64,000 nt of DNA, taken from JAUWKC01 sp035527845. GTDB lineage: Bacteria; Planctomycetota; Phycisphaerae; Sedimentisphaerales; Anaerobacaceae. The translations under genes were made by a program, and so were the position numbers. The notes beneath the pieces are model-generated. The model was not told the DNA's origin, made no database searches, and saw only the letters and a program-made list of their open reading frames with translations. Of the stretch, positions 50,227 to 58,677 are shown one piece after another (the first letter of the stretch is position 1; every line of letters begins with the position of its first letter). The stretch lies in NCBI GenBank assembly GCA_035527845.1, contig DATKZT010000019.1, positions 1 through 64,000 on the forward strand. Reading direction: 5' to 3'.

Positions 50227-51222
50227 ATGAAAAGATTATGGATAAATGTCGTTCCCTACAAGAAGGAACTCGCCATAGCCGCCCTCGAAAGCGGCGCCGA
50301 GGCCGTCGTTCTGCCCGACGGAAAGACCGAAACCGTCCGCGAGTTCGGAAAGATAAAGACCGTCGAAAAAGCCGGCGACATAAAACCCGGAATCGACGTC
50401 GAGTTCATCGACATCGCCGGAAAGGCGGACGAGGATAAAGCCGCCGCCGTCCCCGACAGCAAAATCGTCGTCCTGCGAATGCTCGACTGGACCATTATCC
50501 CCATCGAAAATCTGCTCGCCCGCCGAGGGAAAAATATTATGGTCCAGGTTGATAACAGCGAGCAGGCCAAGCTCATGGTCGAGATTCTCGAAAAAGGCGT
50601 CGACGGCGTCGTGCTCAACACCACCGACATCAACGAAATAAAGAAGACAGCCGAAATCATCCGCGGCATAAGCGAAAAAGTAATCCTCGTCACCGCCGCC
50701 ATAACCGCCGCCAGACAGCTCGGAATGGGCGACCGGGCCTGCCTCGACACCTGCACACAGATGTCACTCGGCGAAGGTATGCTCGTCGGAAACACCGCCT
50801 CCGGCTTCTTCCTCGTACACTCGGAATCCATCGACAACCCCTACGTCGCCGCAAGACCGTTCCGAGTCAACGCGGGCGCCGTCCACGCCTACACGCTCGT
50901 CGCAGGGGGCAAAACAAAATATCTCGCCGATCTCAAAGCGGGCGACGAGGTCCTGCTGGTCGATTCCAAAGGAAAAAGTCAGGTCGCATATCTGGGAAGA
51001 AACAAAATCGAAAAAAGACCAATGATGCTCATCGAGGCCCAGGCCGAAGGCATCCCAATCTCACTCGTCCTCCAGAACGCCGAGACAATCCGCCTCGTTG
51101 ACCCCGACGGAAAAGCCGTCTCCATCACCACCCTCAAGCCCGGCGACAAGGTCCTCGCACACGTCGAAAAAGCAGGCAGGCACTTCGGAATGAAAATCGA
51201 CGAAACCCTCATTGAAAGGTAA
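50227..51222 (+). CDS. aroB': 3-dehydroquinate synthase II (archaeal type)
   Basis: 331 residues. This NAD-dependent enzyme makes 3-dehydroquinate from ADTH by oxidative deamination and cyclisation, bypassing DAHP synthase and AroB. MKRLWINVVPYKKELAIAAL is the family start. GVDGVVLNTTDINEIKKTAE, GMGDRACLDTCTQMSLGEGM, VGNTASGFFLVHSES and RPFRVNAGAVHAYTLV follow. The C-terminal part ends KVLAHVEKAGRHFGMKIDET. Together with the aldolase at 48365 and AroDE it gives the route to shikimate. Five bp separate it from mgtC. The gene's two ends are duplicated as stubs elsewhere in this region (5' at 49370, 3' at 53391). Confidence 0.9.
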   Translation: MKRLWINVVPYKKELAIAALESGAEAVVLPDGKTETVREFGKIKTVEKAGDIKPGIDVEFIDIAGKADEDKAAAVPDSKIVVLRMLDWTIIPIENLLARRGKNIMVQVDNSEQAKLMVEILEKGVDGVVLNTTDINEIKKTAEIIRGISEKVILVTAAITAARQLGMGDRACLDTCTQMSLGEGMLVGNTASGFFLVHSESIDNPYVAARPFRVNAGAVHAYTLVAGGKTKYLADLKAGDEVLLVDSKGKSQVAYLGRNKIEKRPMMLIEAQAEGIPISLVLQNAETIRLVDPDGKAVSITTLKPGDKVLAHVEKAGRHFGMKIDETLIER

Positions 51223-51226
51223 CACC

Positions 51227-51703
51227 ATGCTCACCCACCAGGACCTGCTCGCAATCATACTCGCCGTAGTCTTCGGCAGCGCCGTCGGCCTCGAAAGAGA
51301 GATAAGCGGCAAAGCCGCCGGCCTGCGAACAAACATCCTCATCTGCCTCGGCGCCGCCGCTTTTACCATAGTCTCAAAGCAAATGGCTGCCGGTGCCGCC
51401 GACTCCGTCACCAGAATCGCCGCGCAGGTGGTAACCGGCGTCGGCTTCCTCGGCGCAGGCGCCATCATCGTCGACAGAGGCGGCATCCACGGCCTGACAA
51501 CCGCCGCCACAATCTGGCTCGTTGCCAGCATCGGAACGGCGTGTGGCGCACACCTCTACGGCCTGGCAGCACTTGTCACCTTCATCGCCCTCATCGCCCT
51601 GTCGGGACTCGCACAACTCGAAAAACCCCTCCAGCGATATGGGAAAAAACGAAAACGACAATCCCCCGACGACAGCCCCGACCAGAAAAACCACCAGCCA
51701 TGA
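51227..51703 (+). CDS. MgtC/SapB-family membrane protein, first copy
   Basis: About 158 residues, four to five membrane helices. AVVFGSAVGLEREISGKAAG, LRTNILICLGAAAFTIVSKQ and GVGFLGAGAIIV with the GLTTAATIWLVAS helix are family signatures. It lacks the C-terminal ACT-like domain of Salmonella MgtC, so it is the short membrane-only form (SapB-like). The tail KRKRQSPDDSPDQKNHQP is charged. A near-identical paralogue is at 53506; each follows a DHQ synthase 3' end with a 4-5 bp gap. Confidence 0.85.
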   Translation: MLTHQDLLAIILAVVFGSAVGLEREISGKAAGLRTNILICLGAAAFTIVSKQMAAGAADSVTRIAAQVVTGVGFLGAGAIIVDRGGIHGLTTAATIWLVASIGTACGAHLYGLAALVTFIALIALSGLAQLEKPLQRYGKKRKRQSPDDSPDQKNHQP

Positions 51704-51892
51704 CCGCTGCGACCAAAGCACTTACCGCACCGTACCCTCCCACTCTCGCAAAAATACAGGAAGAACCGACCGGCAAACGCTTGCGGCCGTCGGTCCCCAC
51801 AGGTACAATAAGCCTGTAATTAGCGGTCCGTTCGAAATAACCGAACCCGGCTGGCAGTCGCAGAATACGTCCGAAGGAAAGCGGGACAAACC
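51704..51892. other. Short intergenic gap, nothing seen
   Basis: 189 bp between mgtC and the zinc-ribbon protein gene. No clear features. Confidence 0.35.
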
Positions 51893-53245
51893 ATGATCGA
51901 TTTTCGCTGCAGCCATTGCGGACACAACTTCAGCGTCCCGGAAACATACGCTGGCAAAACCGCCAGGTGCTCGAAATGTCACCGGTCCCTGCGAATCCCC
52001 GAACCATCACCCTTGCCGCCCGCCGACGAGACCAAACCCACTCTCGTCACGTTCCACTGCCCACACTGCCGCCAAAAAATCGGCGTGGCACAAAGGCACG
52101 CCGGCAGAGAAATCACCTGTGCAAAATGTCACCAAACCCTCCGCGTACCCCAACCCCACAAAGACCACCCACCACAAAAGGCTTCCACCCACATTGAAAA
52201 AGACGACCGCATGTTCGTCCAGCCCGTTTCCAGCGAGCACCGCCATGATACCATCCACGCCACACAGACCGGATCACCCGACGAAGAAGTCCTCCACGTC
52301 GCGCCTCCCCCTGTAACACCCGACACCGTCCGCCAGACAAAGTGCCCGCAGTGCCAATCCCTGAACCGCGCCGACGCACAAGTCTGCCACTTCTGCGGCG
52401 AAACCATGAGCGCTCGCCGCGCCGTCGCTCCTCGGCCATCCGGCTCCATCGGACTCGCCGTCGCCGCAAGCATCGGTCTGACCTTCGGTGCCGCGGCTGC
52501 CTGGGTCCTGCTTGCTTATTTCGCCGGATGGTTCTGGCTCCAGTTCCTCGCCGTCGGCGTCGCCTCCATCGCCGGCTACGGCCTCACACTCGCCACCGAC
52601 AAACGCACACCTTCCATGGGAATCCTCGCAATGGTAATCGGCCTAATCACCGTCGTAGCTGCAAAGCTCATCATCGTATATTGGGTCGTAATCCCCCAGG
52701 TCGATTCCTTTTTTGGGGTTCTCACCACCATCACCGACAGGCAGGCCGATAACATCATTAAGAATCCCGATGCCATGTTCACCTTCGCCTGCTATAGTCT
52801 CGCAGATGAATTGCAATGGGACTGGCAGTTTACAAACGAGGTCGTCATGTTCCGCACTCTAAGCAGTATTCAACAAAAGACTCCCGTAAGACCCAAAATG
52901 CCTCCCCAGGACACCGAAAAGCTCCGCCAGGCCGTCAAAACCGTGGAAGAACGAATCACTGCCTGGAGCGACGCCGAAAAACGACATGCCGTCCTATCCG
53001 GATTCGAAAGACACAGACAGTGGCTCAACGGTAACTTCAGGGCAATTGCCGCCGCCGACGCCAACCAGCCCGGCAAGGCACCTACCCCCTTCGTCAAGGA
53101 AGGCATTGAGGTGGCGGTCGGGGAAAGAACCCTTTCCCAGAGTCCCATCGGACGCGCGTTTACATGGGGAGGCGCCTGCTGCCTCGACTTCATCTGGATC
53201 CCATTAGGACTCTTCCTCGCCTACAAAATCGCCGCTCGACGATAG
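51893..53245 (+). CDS. Membrane protein with three N-terminal zinc ribbons
   Basis: 450 residues. The first 80 residues carry two MJ0042-type zinc ribbons: CSHCGHNFSVPETYAGKT with CSKC, and CPHCRQKIGVAQRHAGREIT with CAKC. A third CxxC pair (CPQCQSLNRADAQ, CHFC) lies near residues 145-165. A membrane region of about four helices follows (near 183-265, GLAVAASIGLTFGAAAAWV and similar), then a soluble helical domain with DTEKLRQAVKTVEERITAW, and a last helix near the C-terminus. MJ0042-type ribbons at the start of membrane proteins are common in planctomycetes. Function unknown. It sits between the two mgtC copies. Confidence 0.65.
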   Translation: MIDFRCSHCGHNFSVPETYAGKTARCSKCHRSLRIPEPSPLPPADETKPTLVTFHCPHCRQKIGVAQRHAGREITCAKCHQTLRVPQPHKDHPPQKASTHIEKDDRMFVQPVSSEHRHDTIHATQTGSPDEEVLHVAPPPVTPDTVRQTKCPQCQSLNRADAQVCHFCGETMSARRAVAPRPSGSIGLAVAASIGLTFGAAAAWVLLAYFAGWFWLQFLAVGVASIAGYGLTLATDKRTPSMGILAMVIGLITVVAAKLIIVYWVVIPQVDSFFGVLTTITDRQADNIIKNPDAMFTFACYSLADELQWDWQFTNEVVMFRTLSSIQQKTPVRPKMPPQDTEKLRQAVKTVEERITAWSDAEKRHAVLSGFERHRQWLNGNFRAIAAADANQPGKAPTPFVKEGIEVAVGERTLSQSPIGRAFTWGGACCLDFIWIPLGLFLAYKIAARR

Positions 53246-53390
53246 GGCGGCCAGGGTTCCACGTATTGATGAACCTCAACAGCCTTCTTAGCCTGCCCGA
53301 ACTTCGACCACCTATCCTCCCACCATCACCCCAAATTAGCTCACTCGATTGGTTAGCGTGGGTCCGTTTGCTTTGGAGCCGCTTGTCAGA

Positions 53391-53501
53391 AAAGCCTTCT
53401 CCATCACCACCCTAAAACCCGGCGACAAGGTCCTCGCCCACGTCGAAAAAGCAGGCAGACACTTCGGCATGAAAGTTGATGAAACTCTAATCGAAAGGTA
53501 G
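53391..53501 (+). pseudogene. 3' fragment of DHQ synthase II (duplicate end)
   Basis: Frame reads KAFSITTLKPGDKVLAHVEK, then AGRHFGMKVDETLIER and stop TAG. This matches the last 36 codons of the full gene at 50227-51222 almost exactly. The upstream part is unrelated, with no start or body. It is followed, 4 bp later, by the second mgtC, copying the aroB'-mgtC arrangement. Confidence 0.85.
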
Positions 53502-53505
53502 GACC

Positions 53506-53979
53506 GTGCTCACGGGCCATGACACGCTCGCTGTCATCTTGGCAGTCCTGTTTGGAGGGGCCATCGGACTCGAAAGAGAGATAAGCGGCAAAGCCGCCGG
53601 CCTCCGCACCAATGTCCTTATCTGCCTCGGCGCCGCCGTCTTTACCGTTATCTCAAAACAAATGGCCGCCGGTACCAATGCCTCGGTCACCAGAATAGCC
53701 GCTCAGGTCGTCACCGGCGTCGGCTTCCTCGGCGCTGGCGCCATCATCGTCGACCGCGGCGGCATCTACGGCCTGACCACCGCCGCCACCATCTGGCTCG
53801 TCGCCAGCATCGGCGTGGCCTGCGGCGCCCGTCTCTATGCCTTGGCCGCACTGGCCACCTTCATTGCGCTTATCGTCTTATTGGGTCTGGCGCAACTCGA
53901 AAGACCCCTCCAACGCTACGGCAAAAAACACAAACGCCAATCCCCCGACGGACGACAACGACAAGCCGATGAAAGCTGA
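53506..53979 (+). CDS. MgtC/SapB-family membrane protein, second copy
   Basis: 157 residues, GTG start. It closely resembles the protein at 51227 through the membrane core (LEREISGKAAGLRTN, IAAQVVTGVGFLGAGAIIV), with differences in the first 15 and last ~25 residues. Clear tandem duplicate along with the preceding DHQ-synthase 3' fragment. Whether both are active is not known; the reading frame is intact. Confidence 0.85.
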   Translation: MLTGHDTLAVILAVLFGGAIGLEREISGKAAGLRTNVLICLGAAVFTVISKQMAAGTNASVTRIAAQVVTGVGFLGAGAIIVDRGGIYGLTTAATIWLVASIGVACGARLYALAALATFIALIVLLGLAQLERPLQRYGKKHKRQSPDGRQRQADES

Positions 53980-54710
53980 CTCTGCTTCTGACGCAAGATG
54001 CCATAAGCCACAGCTATTCCGAAAAGGTAAGAGGTAAACTTGTTGACGCGCCCGCACTGTGCTTTGCAATCCTGGATGTTCCTGGCGATTGGCCCGCGTC
54101 TATCTCGCCTGGTATCAGGATTCAGAGAGCTTGCGGTTTCTCTGCCAATACGCATAGTCTTCATGGCAAATGTGCCGCTAAGCTGGTTGTATTCAGCCGC
54201 GGCCCAATATGCGAATTGTCTTGTCCCACCGCTTACCAACCTGTTGTCCTGCCAACCCGTATCTGGACCAGAATCCCGGCGAAATTGTCCTTGCAACTGC
54301 AACAAAGTACGTTTCTTCAGGATTTTTTTTCGGACGCCTCCCTGCCCCGATTAACCTTCTGCGAGGGGCCTCAATCCACAGCCAACCAAAACTGCCGTAA
54401 ACCTAACTTCCTTCGCAATATGCACTTGCGTGTTCATACGGTAGCCTGTCCGGCCAGCCTCGATATAATCGCCCAGTACCACCGAGCACAGCGATACCAG
54501 TCAAAATCCTCAAAAAAATAAAATTCGCAATCAACAACCGTCGCCTCATCTTCGCTATATCATTGACAGGGCATTGTAGGAAGCGCAACAGGGACTAACG
54601 TCAGCCAAACCTCGATAATGTTCTAATTCGTTGTCCGCAAAGGAATTACATTGTGGGCACATGAGGGCGTATTTAGGCAGGTGCGTTGCCAGGATCAAAC
54701 CGGTGAGTGT

Positions 54711-54736
54711 GATGGCGAGCGAAGCGAAGCGATCTC
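54711..54736 (+). repeat. Interspersed ATTGCGAG-type repeat, copy 3 (diverged)
   Basis: GATGGCGAGCGAAGCGAAGC followed by GATCTC. It is like the other copies but has G replacing the T/A ends. Confidence 0.5.
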
Positions 54737-54957
54737 TATTTGGCCTGGGGCGTTGCACCAGGTTTTGACCCCAGAGAATCGCAGTTGGCATAGTACTACA
54801 TTCGGGGAAGGTACGGATGCAGACGGATATCTTCAATTCCGAGCACTGCTCGGGGGATTACCATAAAAGGCCAAACTTCAGTTCAATGTCTATGGAATTC
54901 TCGAAAGGAGGTGATGCACGGTCGAGGAAATATCTTTGGAGCATCTGACAAGAAGGA

Positions 54958-55023
54958 GGTCATTGCGAGCCCGCCACAGAGCCTGCCCTGAGCGCAGCCG
55001 AATGGGCGGGCGCGGCAATCTCA
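54958..55023 (+). repeat. Interspersed ATTGCGAG-type repeat, copy 4 (long form)
   Basis: Starts GTCATTGCGAGCCCGCCACA and ends GCGCGGCAATCTCA. The arms flank GCCCGCC...GGGCGGGC, which gives a larger stem than the other copies. It is 100 bp upstream of the Calx-beta gene. Confidence 0.55.
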
Positions 55024-55123
55024 GACCATTCGCAAAGCCAAGGCCCATTCTGTTAGAGGCTCTCAATAACAGTTTTAAATTCTGGTACGAGAAGATTTAA
55101 CTACAGCATTTAGGAGGTTTGTT

Positions 55124-58100
55124 ATGTGTACGAAAATGTTTAGTTTAGCGACCCTGGTTTTGTTACTCGCGACGGGTAACAGCTTTGCCGCGGTGGCCCT
55201 TCAGGTCGATACCGGCGACTGCGGCCCCACCCAGGCCGGCTGGATCAGTCTGGGCAGTTGTGGGACCTTTACCAATGTGGGCGGCACTGGTATTGACGTG
55301 GTTCTCGAGACCGGCAATGCCGGCGCCTGCGAGTGCCGGAATCCAGGCGGCAGCGGCACGCTGGCCGATGTCGAAGCCACCTTGCTTTTTGCCAATGACG
55401 AGAATTACACTCCGGGAGCCGATTTTATCCTTACGCTCCGCAACCTGACGTCCGGCGCCGATTACACGGTCTACAGCTACCACAGCCGTACCGACGAAGG
55501 CGACACCACCATTCCGAACGTAACGGTCACAGGGGCCACAAACGTGACCAAGCCGAGCAGCATTCTGCAGAACAGTGCCATCATGGATAACCCGGCGGAA
55601 ATCAGCTTCACCGCCGGCGCCGGTGACGTTGTTATCAGGTACCAGGGGCCCGATGGCGGCTGCAGCGGCTGCCAGGCCTTCTTCAACGGTTTCGAACTCT
55701 ACGGCGGCGCGCCGGCGGGGCCCAGGGTGCAGTTCGCATCAGGCTCGTCCGGTGACGTCGAAGCGGTAACGCCGGCCCTGGTTGAAGTGATTCTCGCTGA
55801 TGCCCAGGCCGGGGAAACCTATGAGGTAGACTATGCCGTGATCGGCGGCACCGCACAAGGCGGCGGCGTCGACTATACGCTGGCCGCTGGAACATTGACC
55901 TTCCTGCCCGACAGTGTAAGTGAGTTTATCAGTATAGACATTGTCGACGATGGTCTGGACGAAGACGACGAGACGATCGTAATTGAGCTGTCGAATCCGG
56001 TCGGCCTTGATCTCCAGCTTGGAGACCCGACGCAGCACACCTACACGATTGTTGACCCGCGGCCGTCGGCGGAATTTGACGAGGCCGGCAGCAGCGGCAT
56101 GGAAGATGTCACGCCGGTTTACGTGACGGTAAGTCTTTCCGCTCCGGCAACCGAGACAATTACCGTCGATTACGACGTAATTGGCGGTACGGCCACCGGC
56201 GGCGGTGTCGATTACACCCTCGACCCGGGGACGCTGACCTTCAACATAGACGATGTAACCAAAGACATCGTTATCGACATCATCTCGGATGCAAACGACC
56301 AGGAGCCTGCCGAGACAATCATAATCGGCCTGTCGAATCCGAGCGGTGCAAAGTTAGGCAGCCAGACACAGTACACCTATACGATTCTCTCACAGATGAT
56401 ACACCTGAAGGTGGACTTTGCTCTGGTGCAGTGGGAGGATCCTAATCTGCTTTGGGAGGGATCGCAGAAGCCCGGCTGGTGGCACTGGGCCGCGCCTGGC
56501 TGGGCCGATATGTATATGCACGACATGCGCTGGGAAGACGGCAGCATAAGCCCCAAGCCCACTGGTCCCGGAATCGACGGTACAGGTATTCATGCATGCG
56601 TCACGACCGGCAGCGAAGGACAATTGGGCCTGCATCTCAAGGATTTGTGCAGGGACAATTTGGCCGGCGGCGCCGCGCCCTACGGGACCGTGGTCGGCGA
56701 CCCGATTGCCAACACTTGGTTGTACGCTGTTGACTGGGCCGGTCCTGAAGCAGGCGATATCCTGCTGTTGTTGACCGACTTACCCGCGGGCGAATACTGG
56801 CTGTACAGTTATCACAACCACTGGGAGCCCTGCACTCAGGAAACACGTAACTGTATGCAGTGTGAATGCGGCATGCCGGCTATGCCCACCATCACGGCGA
56901 ATCCGCTTCCTTCGTCTCCGCCGCCGCAATATAACGGCTACAGTCTGCCTCTCGGTTCGGGTACAGGTGTGACCCAAATCGAGAACGCGTACAACGTCTG
57001 GCCGACGCATTATTACCTCGACAGCGAGCTTGTCCCGTCGCTTATCAAGTTCGAGACCGACGGCAGCGAGGTGCTGGTCATTTACGAGGCCGACAACTCC
57101 CTGTGGCCCGACTGCGCACGTGAGGGTCGAGAGGGCACACGTGGCATCCTCAATGCCTTCGAGCTGATATTGATGGGACCGGGCGGACCTGACGTTAACC
57201 CGCCGAGTCCTGATCCGATGACGTGGGCAACCCCGCCGTATTCGACCGGCGCCTCTTCGATTGCGATGGTTGCCACTACCGCCACGGATGTAAGCGGCGT
57301 TGAGTATTACTTCCAGTGCACATCGGGCGGCGGTAACGACAGCGGCTGGCAGGACAGCACTTCTTATGAAGATACCGGCCTTAGCCCGGAGACCCAGTAC
57401 TGCTATGCGGTTCAGGCCCGGGACAAGAGTCCGAACCAGAACGCGACGGCTTCGTCAACCGCACAGTGTGCAACCACAGGTGCGGCGCCGGATACGACGC
57501 CTCCGACGCCGGACCCGATGACGTGGGCGACGGCGCCATATTCGACGGGCACCTCTTCGATTGCGATGGTTGCCTCGACTGCCACGGATGTGAGCGGCGT
57601 CGAATATTACTTCGACTGCACCTCAGGCGGCGGCAACGACAGCGGCTGGCAGGACAGCACTTCTTATGAAGATACCGGCCTCAGCCCGGATACGCAGTAT
57701 TGCTATGCAGTTCAGGCGCGGGATAAGAGTCCGAACCAGAACGCGACCGCCTCATCTACACCGCCGGCATGTGCTACTACAGATGCGCTGCCGGATACTG
57801 CGCCTCCGACGCCGAATCCGGCGACCTTCGCTTCGCCTCCGGCGGCCGTAAGCAGCAGCGAGATTACGATGACGGCAACGACGGGGAGCGACGCGAGCCC
57901 GCCGGTGCAGTACTTCTTCGATGAAACTTCGGGCAATCCGGGCGGCTCCGACAGCGGCTGGGTAACCAACCCCGTTTACAACGACACCGGTCTGGATCCG
58001 AATACCGAGTACACCTACACGGTGCAGATGCGCGACAGCTTAGCCAACACCGGTACGGCTTCGGCGCCGGCAAGTGCAACCACTCCTCCTGCTTGCACGC

Positions 58101-58411
58101 CGGCCAATACGCACGTGGAGTCCATCCTATGCGAGGCCCTAAGAGTAAACCCGCCCAATTCCTACGGCAGGGCCACCGTCACCATCTATGACAACTGCGG
58201 CAATCCTGTTGTGGGTGCTGACGTAACTGGTACGTTCAGCGGCGACTTTAGCGAGCAGCTTACCGAGACTACCGACGCCTTCGGCGTGGCGGTCCTCGTA
58301 ACCACAACCGAGGTCAAGAAGCCGTCCTTCACCTTCTGCGTTGATGCTGTCGCCCATGCAACTCTGACTTATGATTCCAATGCCAACGTCGAAACCTGTG
58401 ACAGCTACTAA
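55124..58411 (+). CDS. Large secreted protein with Calx-beta and FN3-like repeats
   Basis: 1095 residues; AGGAGG precedes ATG. Signal peptide MCTKMFSLATLVLLLATGNS then SFAAVA. The first ~200 residues are a beta-rich domain beginning LQVDTGDCGPTQAGW. Two Calx-beta domains follow (about 205-315 and 320-425), each with YTLAAGTLTF or YTLDPGTLTF and DEDDETIVIELSNP-type calcium motifs. A second beta domain (about 430-690) resembles the first (LKVDFALVQWEDPN). Three FN3-like units of about 100 residues follow, the first two almost identical (300-bp tandem repeat at 57211-57789). The last ~110 residues (VTGTFSGDFSEQLTETTDAF onward) look like a bacterial Ig-type domain. No anchor or dockerin tail. Likely a secreted or surface adhesive or glycan-related protein. 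Confidence 0.75.
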   Translation: MCTKMFSLATLVLLLATGNSFAAVALQVDTGDCGPTQAGWISLGSCGTFTNVGGTGIDVVLETGNAGACECRNPGGSGTLADVEATLLFANDENYTPGADFILTLRNLTSGADYTVYSYHSRTDEGDTTIPNVTVTGATNVTKPSSILQNSAIMDNPAEISFTAGAGDVVIRYQGPDGGCSGCQAFFNGFELYGGAPAGPRVQFASGSSGDVEAVTPALVEVILADAQAGETYEVDYAVIGGTAQGGGVDYTLAAGTLTFLPDSVSEFISIDIVDDGLDEDDETIVIELSNPVGLDLQLGDPTQHTYTIVDPRPSAEFDEAGSSGMEDVTPVYVTVSLSAPATETITVDYDVIGGTATGGGVDYTLDPGTLTFNIDDVTKDIVIDIISDANDQEPAETIIIGLSNPSGAKLGSQTQYTYTILSQMIHLKVDFALVQWEDPNLLWEGSQKPGWWHWAAPGWADMYMHDMRWEDGSISPKPTGPGIDGTGIHACVTTGSEGQLGLHLKDLCRDNLAGGAAPYGTVVGDPIANTWLYAVDWAGPEAGDILLLLTDLPAGEYWLYSYHNHWEPCTQETRNCMQCECGMPAMPTITANPLPSSPPPQYNGYSLPLGSGTGVTQIENAYNVWPTHYYLDSELVPSLIKFETDGSEVLVIYEADNSLWPDCAREGREGTRGILNAFELILMGPGGPDVNPPSPDPMTWATPPYSTGASSIAMVATTATDVSGVEYYFQCTSGGGNDSGWQDSTSYEDTGLSPETQYCYAVQARDKSPNQNATASSTAQCATTGAAPDTTPPTPDPMTWATAPYSTGTSSIAMVASTATDVSGVEYYFDCTSGGGNDSGWQDSTSYEDTGLSPDTQYCYAVQARDKSPNQNATASSTPPACATTDALPDTAPPTPNPATFASPPAAVSSSEITMTATTGSDASPPVQYFFDETSGNPGGSDSGWVTNPVYNDTGLDPNTEYTYTVQMRDSLANTGTASAPASATTPPACTPANTHVESILCEALRVNPPNSYGRATVTIYDNCGNPVVGADVTGTFSGDFSEQLTETTDAFGVAVLVTTTEVKKPSFTFCVDAVAHATLTYDSNANVETCDSY
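57211..57789 (+). repeat. 300-bp tandem repeat within the coding region
   Basis: The sequence GATGACGTGGGC recurs exactly 300 bp apart (57217 and 57517), and the surrounding ~290 bp are closely similar, coding two FN3-like units of 100 residues. A third, more diverged unit follows to about 58080. Confidence 0.85.
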
Positions 58412-58444
58412 TGATAGAACAACCAGTTACTGTGTCTTCAAATA

Positions 58445-58482
58445 GAGGACCCCGGTACTCATCCGGGGTCCTCATTTGTTTT
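58445..58482 (+). terminator. Intrinsic terminator after the Calx-beta protein gene
   Basis: GAGGACCCCGG, loop TACTCAT, CCGGGGTCCTC form a perfect 11-bp stem, followed by ATTTGTTTT. It is 33 bp past the stop codon. The symmetric stem may also act for the convergent gene at 58678. Confidence 0.88.
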
Positions 58483-58677
58483 GCACCTTTGCCGATTTCG
58501 CCCTCTTGGCAGAAGATTGGCTCATCCAGATACAGTGGTAGAGCGGGCCGGCACGAAAACCAATCCGCCCCGCCAAGTATTGATAAGGAATTTCGAATTT
58601 TTTGAAATTTTTTCAAGAAACTCCTTCTCCTTCACCTCTAACAGAGCCGCTGCGCAGGACGTATAATCCTGAGTTAC

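Larger units (their letters stand above)
53980..55123. other. Gene-poor 1.1 kb stretch with interspersed repeats and decayed sequence
   Basis: No convincing intact gene. On the minus strand a frame at about 54403-54588 starts MRRRLLIANFIFLRILTGIA, like a signal-anchor, but ends after 50 residues. A second minus-strand frame near 53916-54305 contains QLSGTFAMKTMRIGRETASS, which could be the tail of the same broken gene. A third near 54555-54836 has a Cys pair (MCPQCN). All lack recognisable domains. Two interspersed repeat copies occur (54711-54736, 54958-55023). Probably decayed genes plus repeats. AGGAGG 6 nt upstream of the next gene lies at its right edge. Confidence 0.5.

Noticed and set aside
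54914..54991. 26-codon frame beginning just after AAAGGAGG
   Set aside because: The apparent ribosome site is only two bases from the ATG, too close to work, and the frame runs into an interspersed repeat.
53980..55123. Possible tRNA or structured RNA in the gene-poor stretch
   Set aside because: No T-loop, acceptor-stem pairing or CCA end was found by eye anywhere in the gap.
57211..58085. Regular repeats considered as a CRISPR array
   Set aside because: The 300-bp units are coding, without short repeat/spacer alternation; no cas genes are present.
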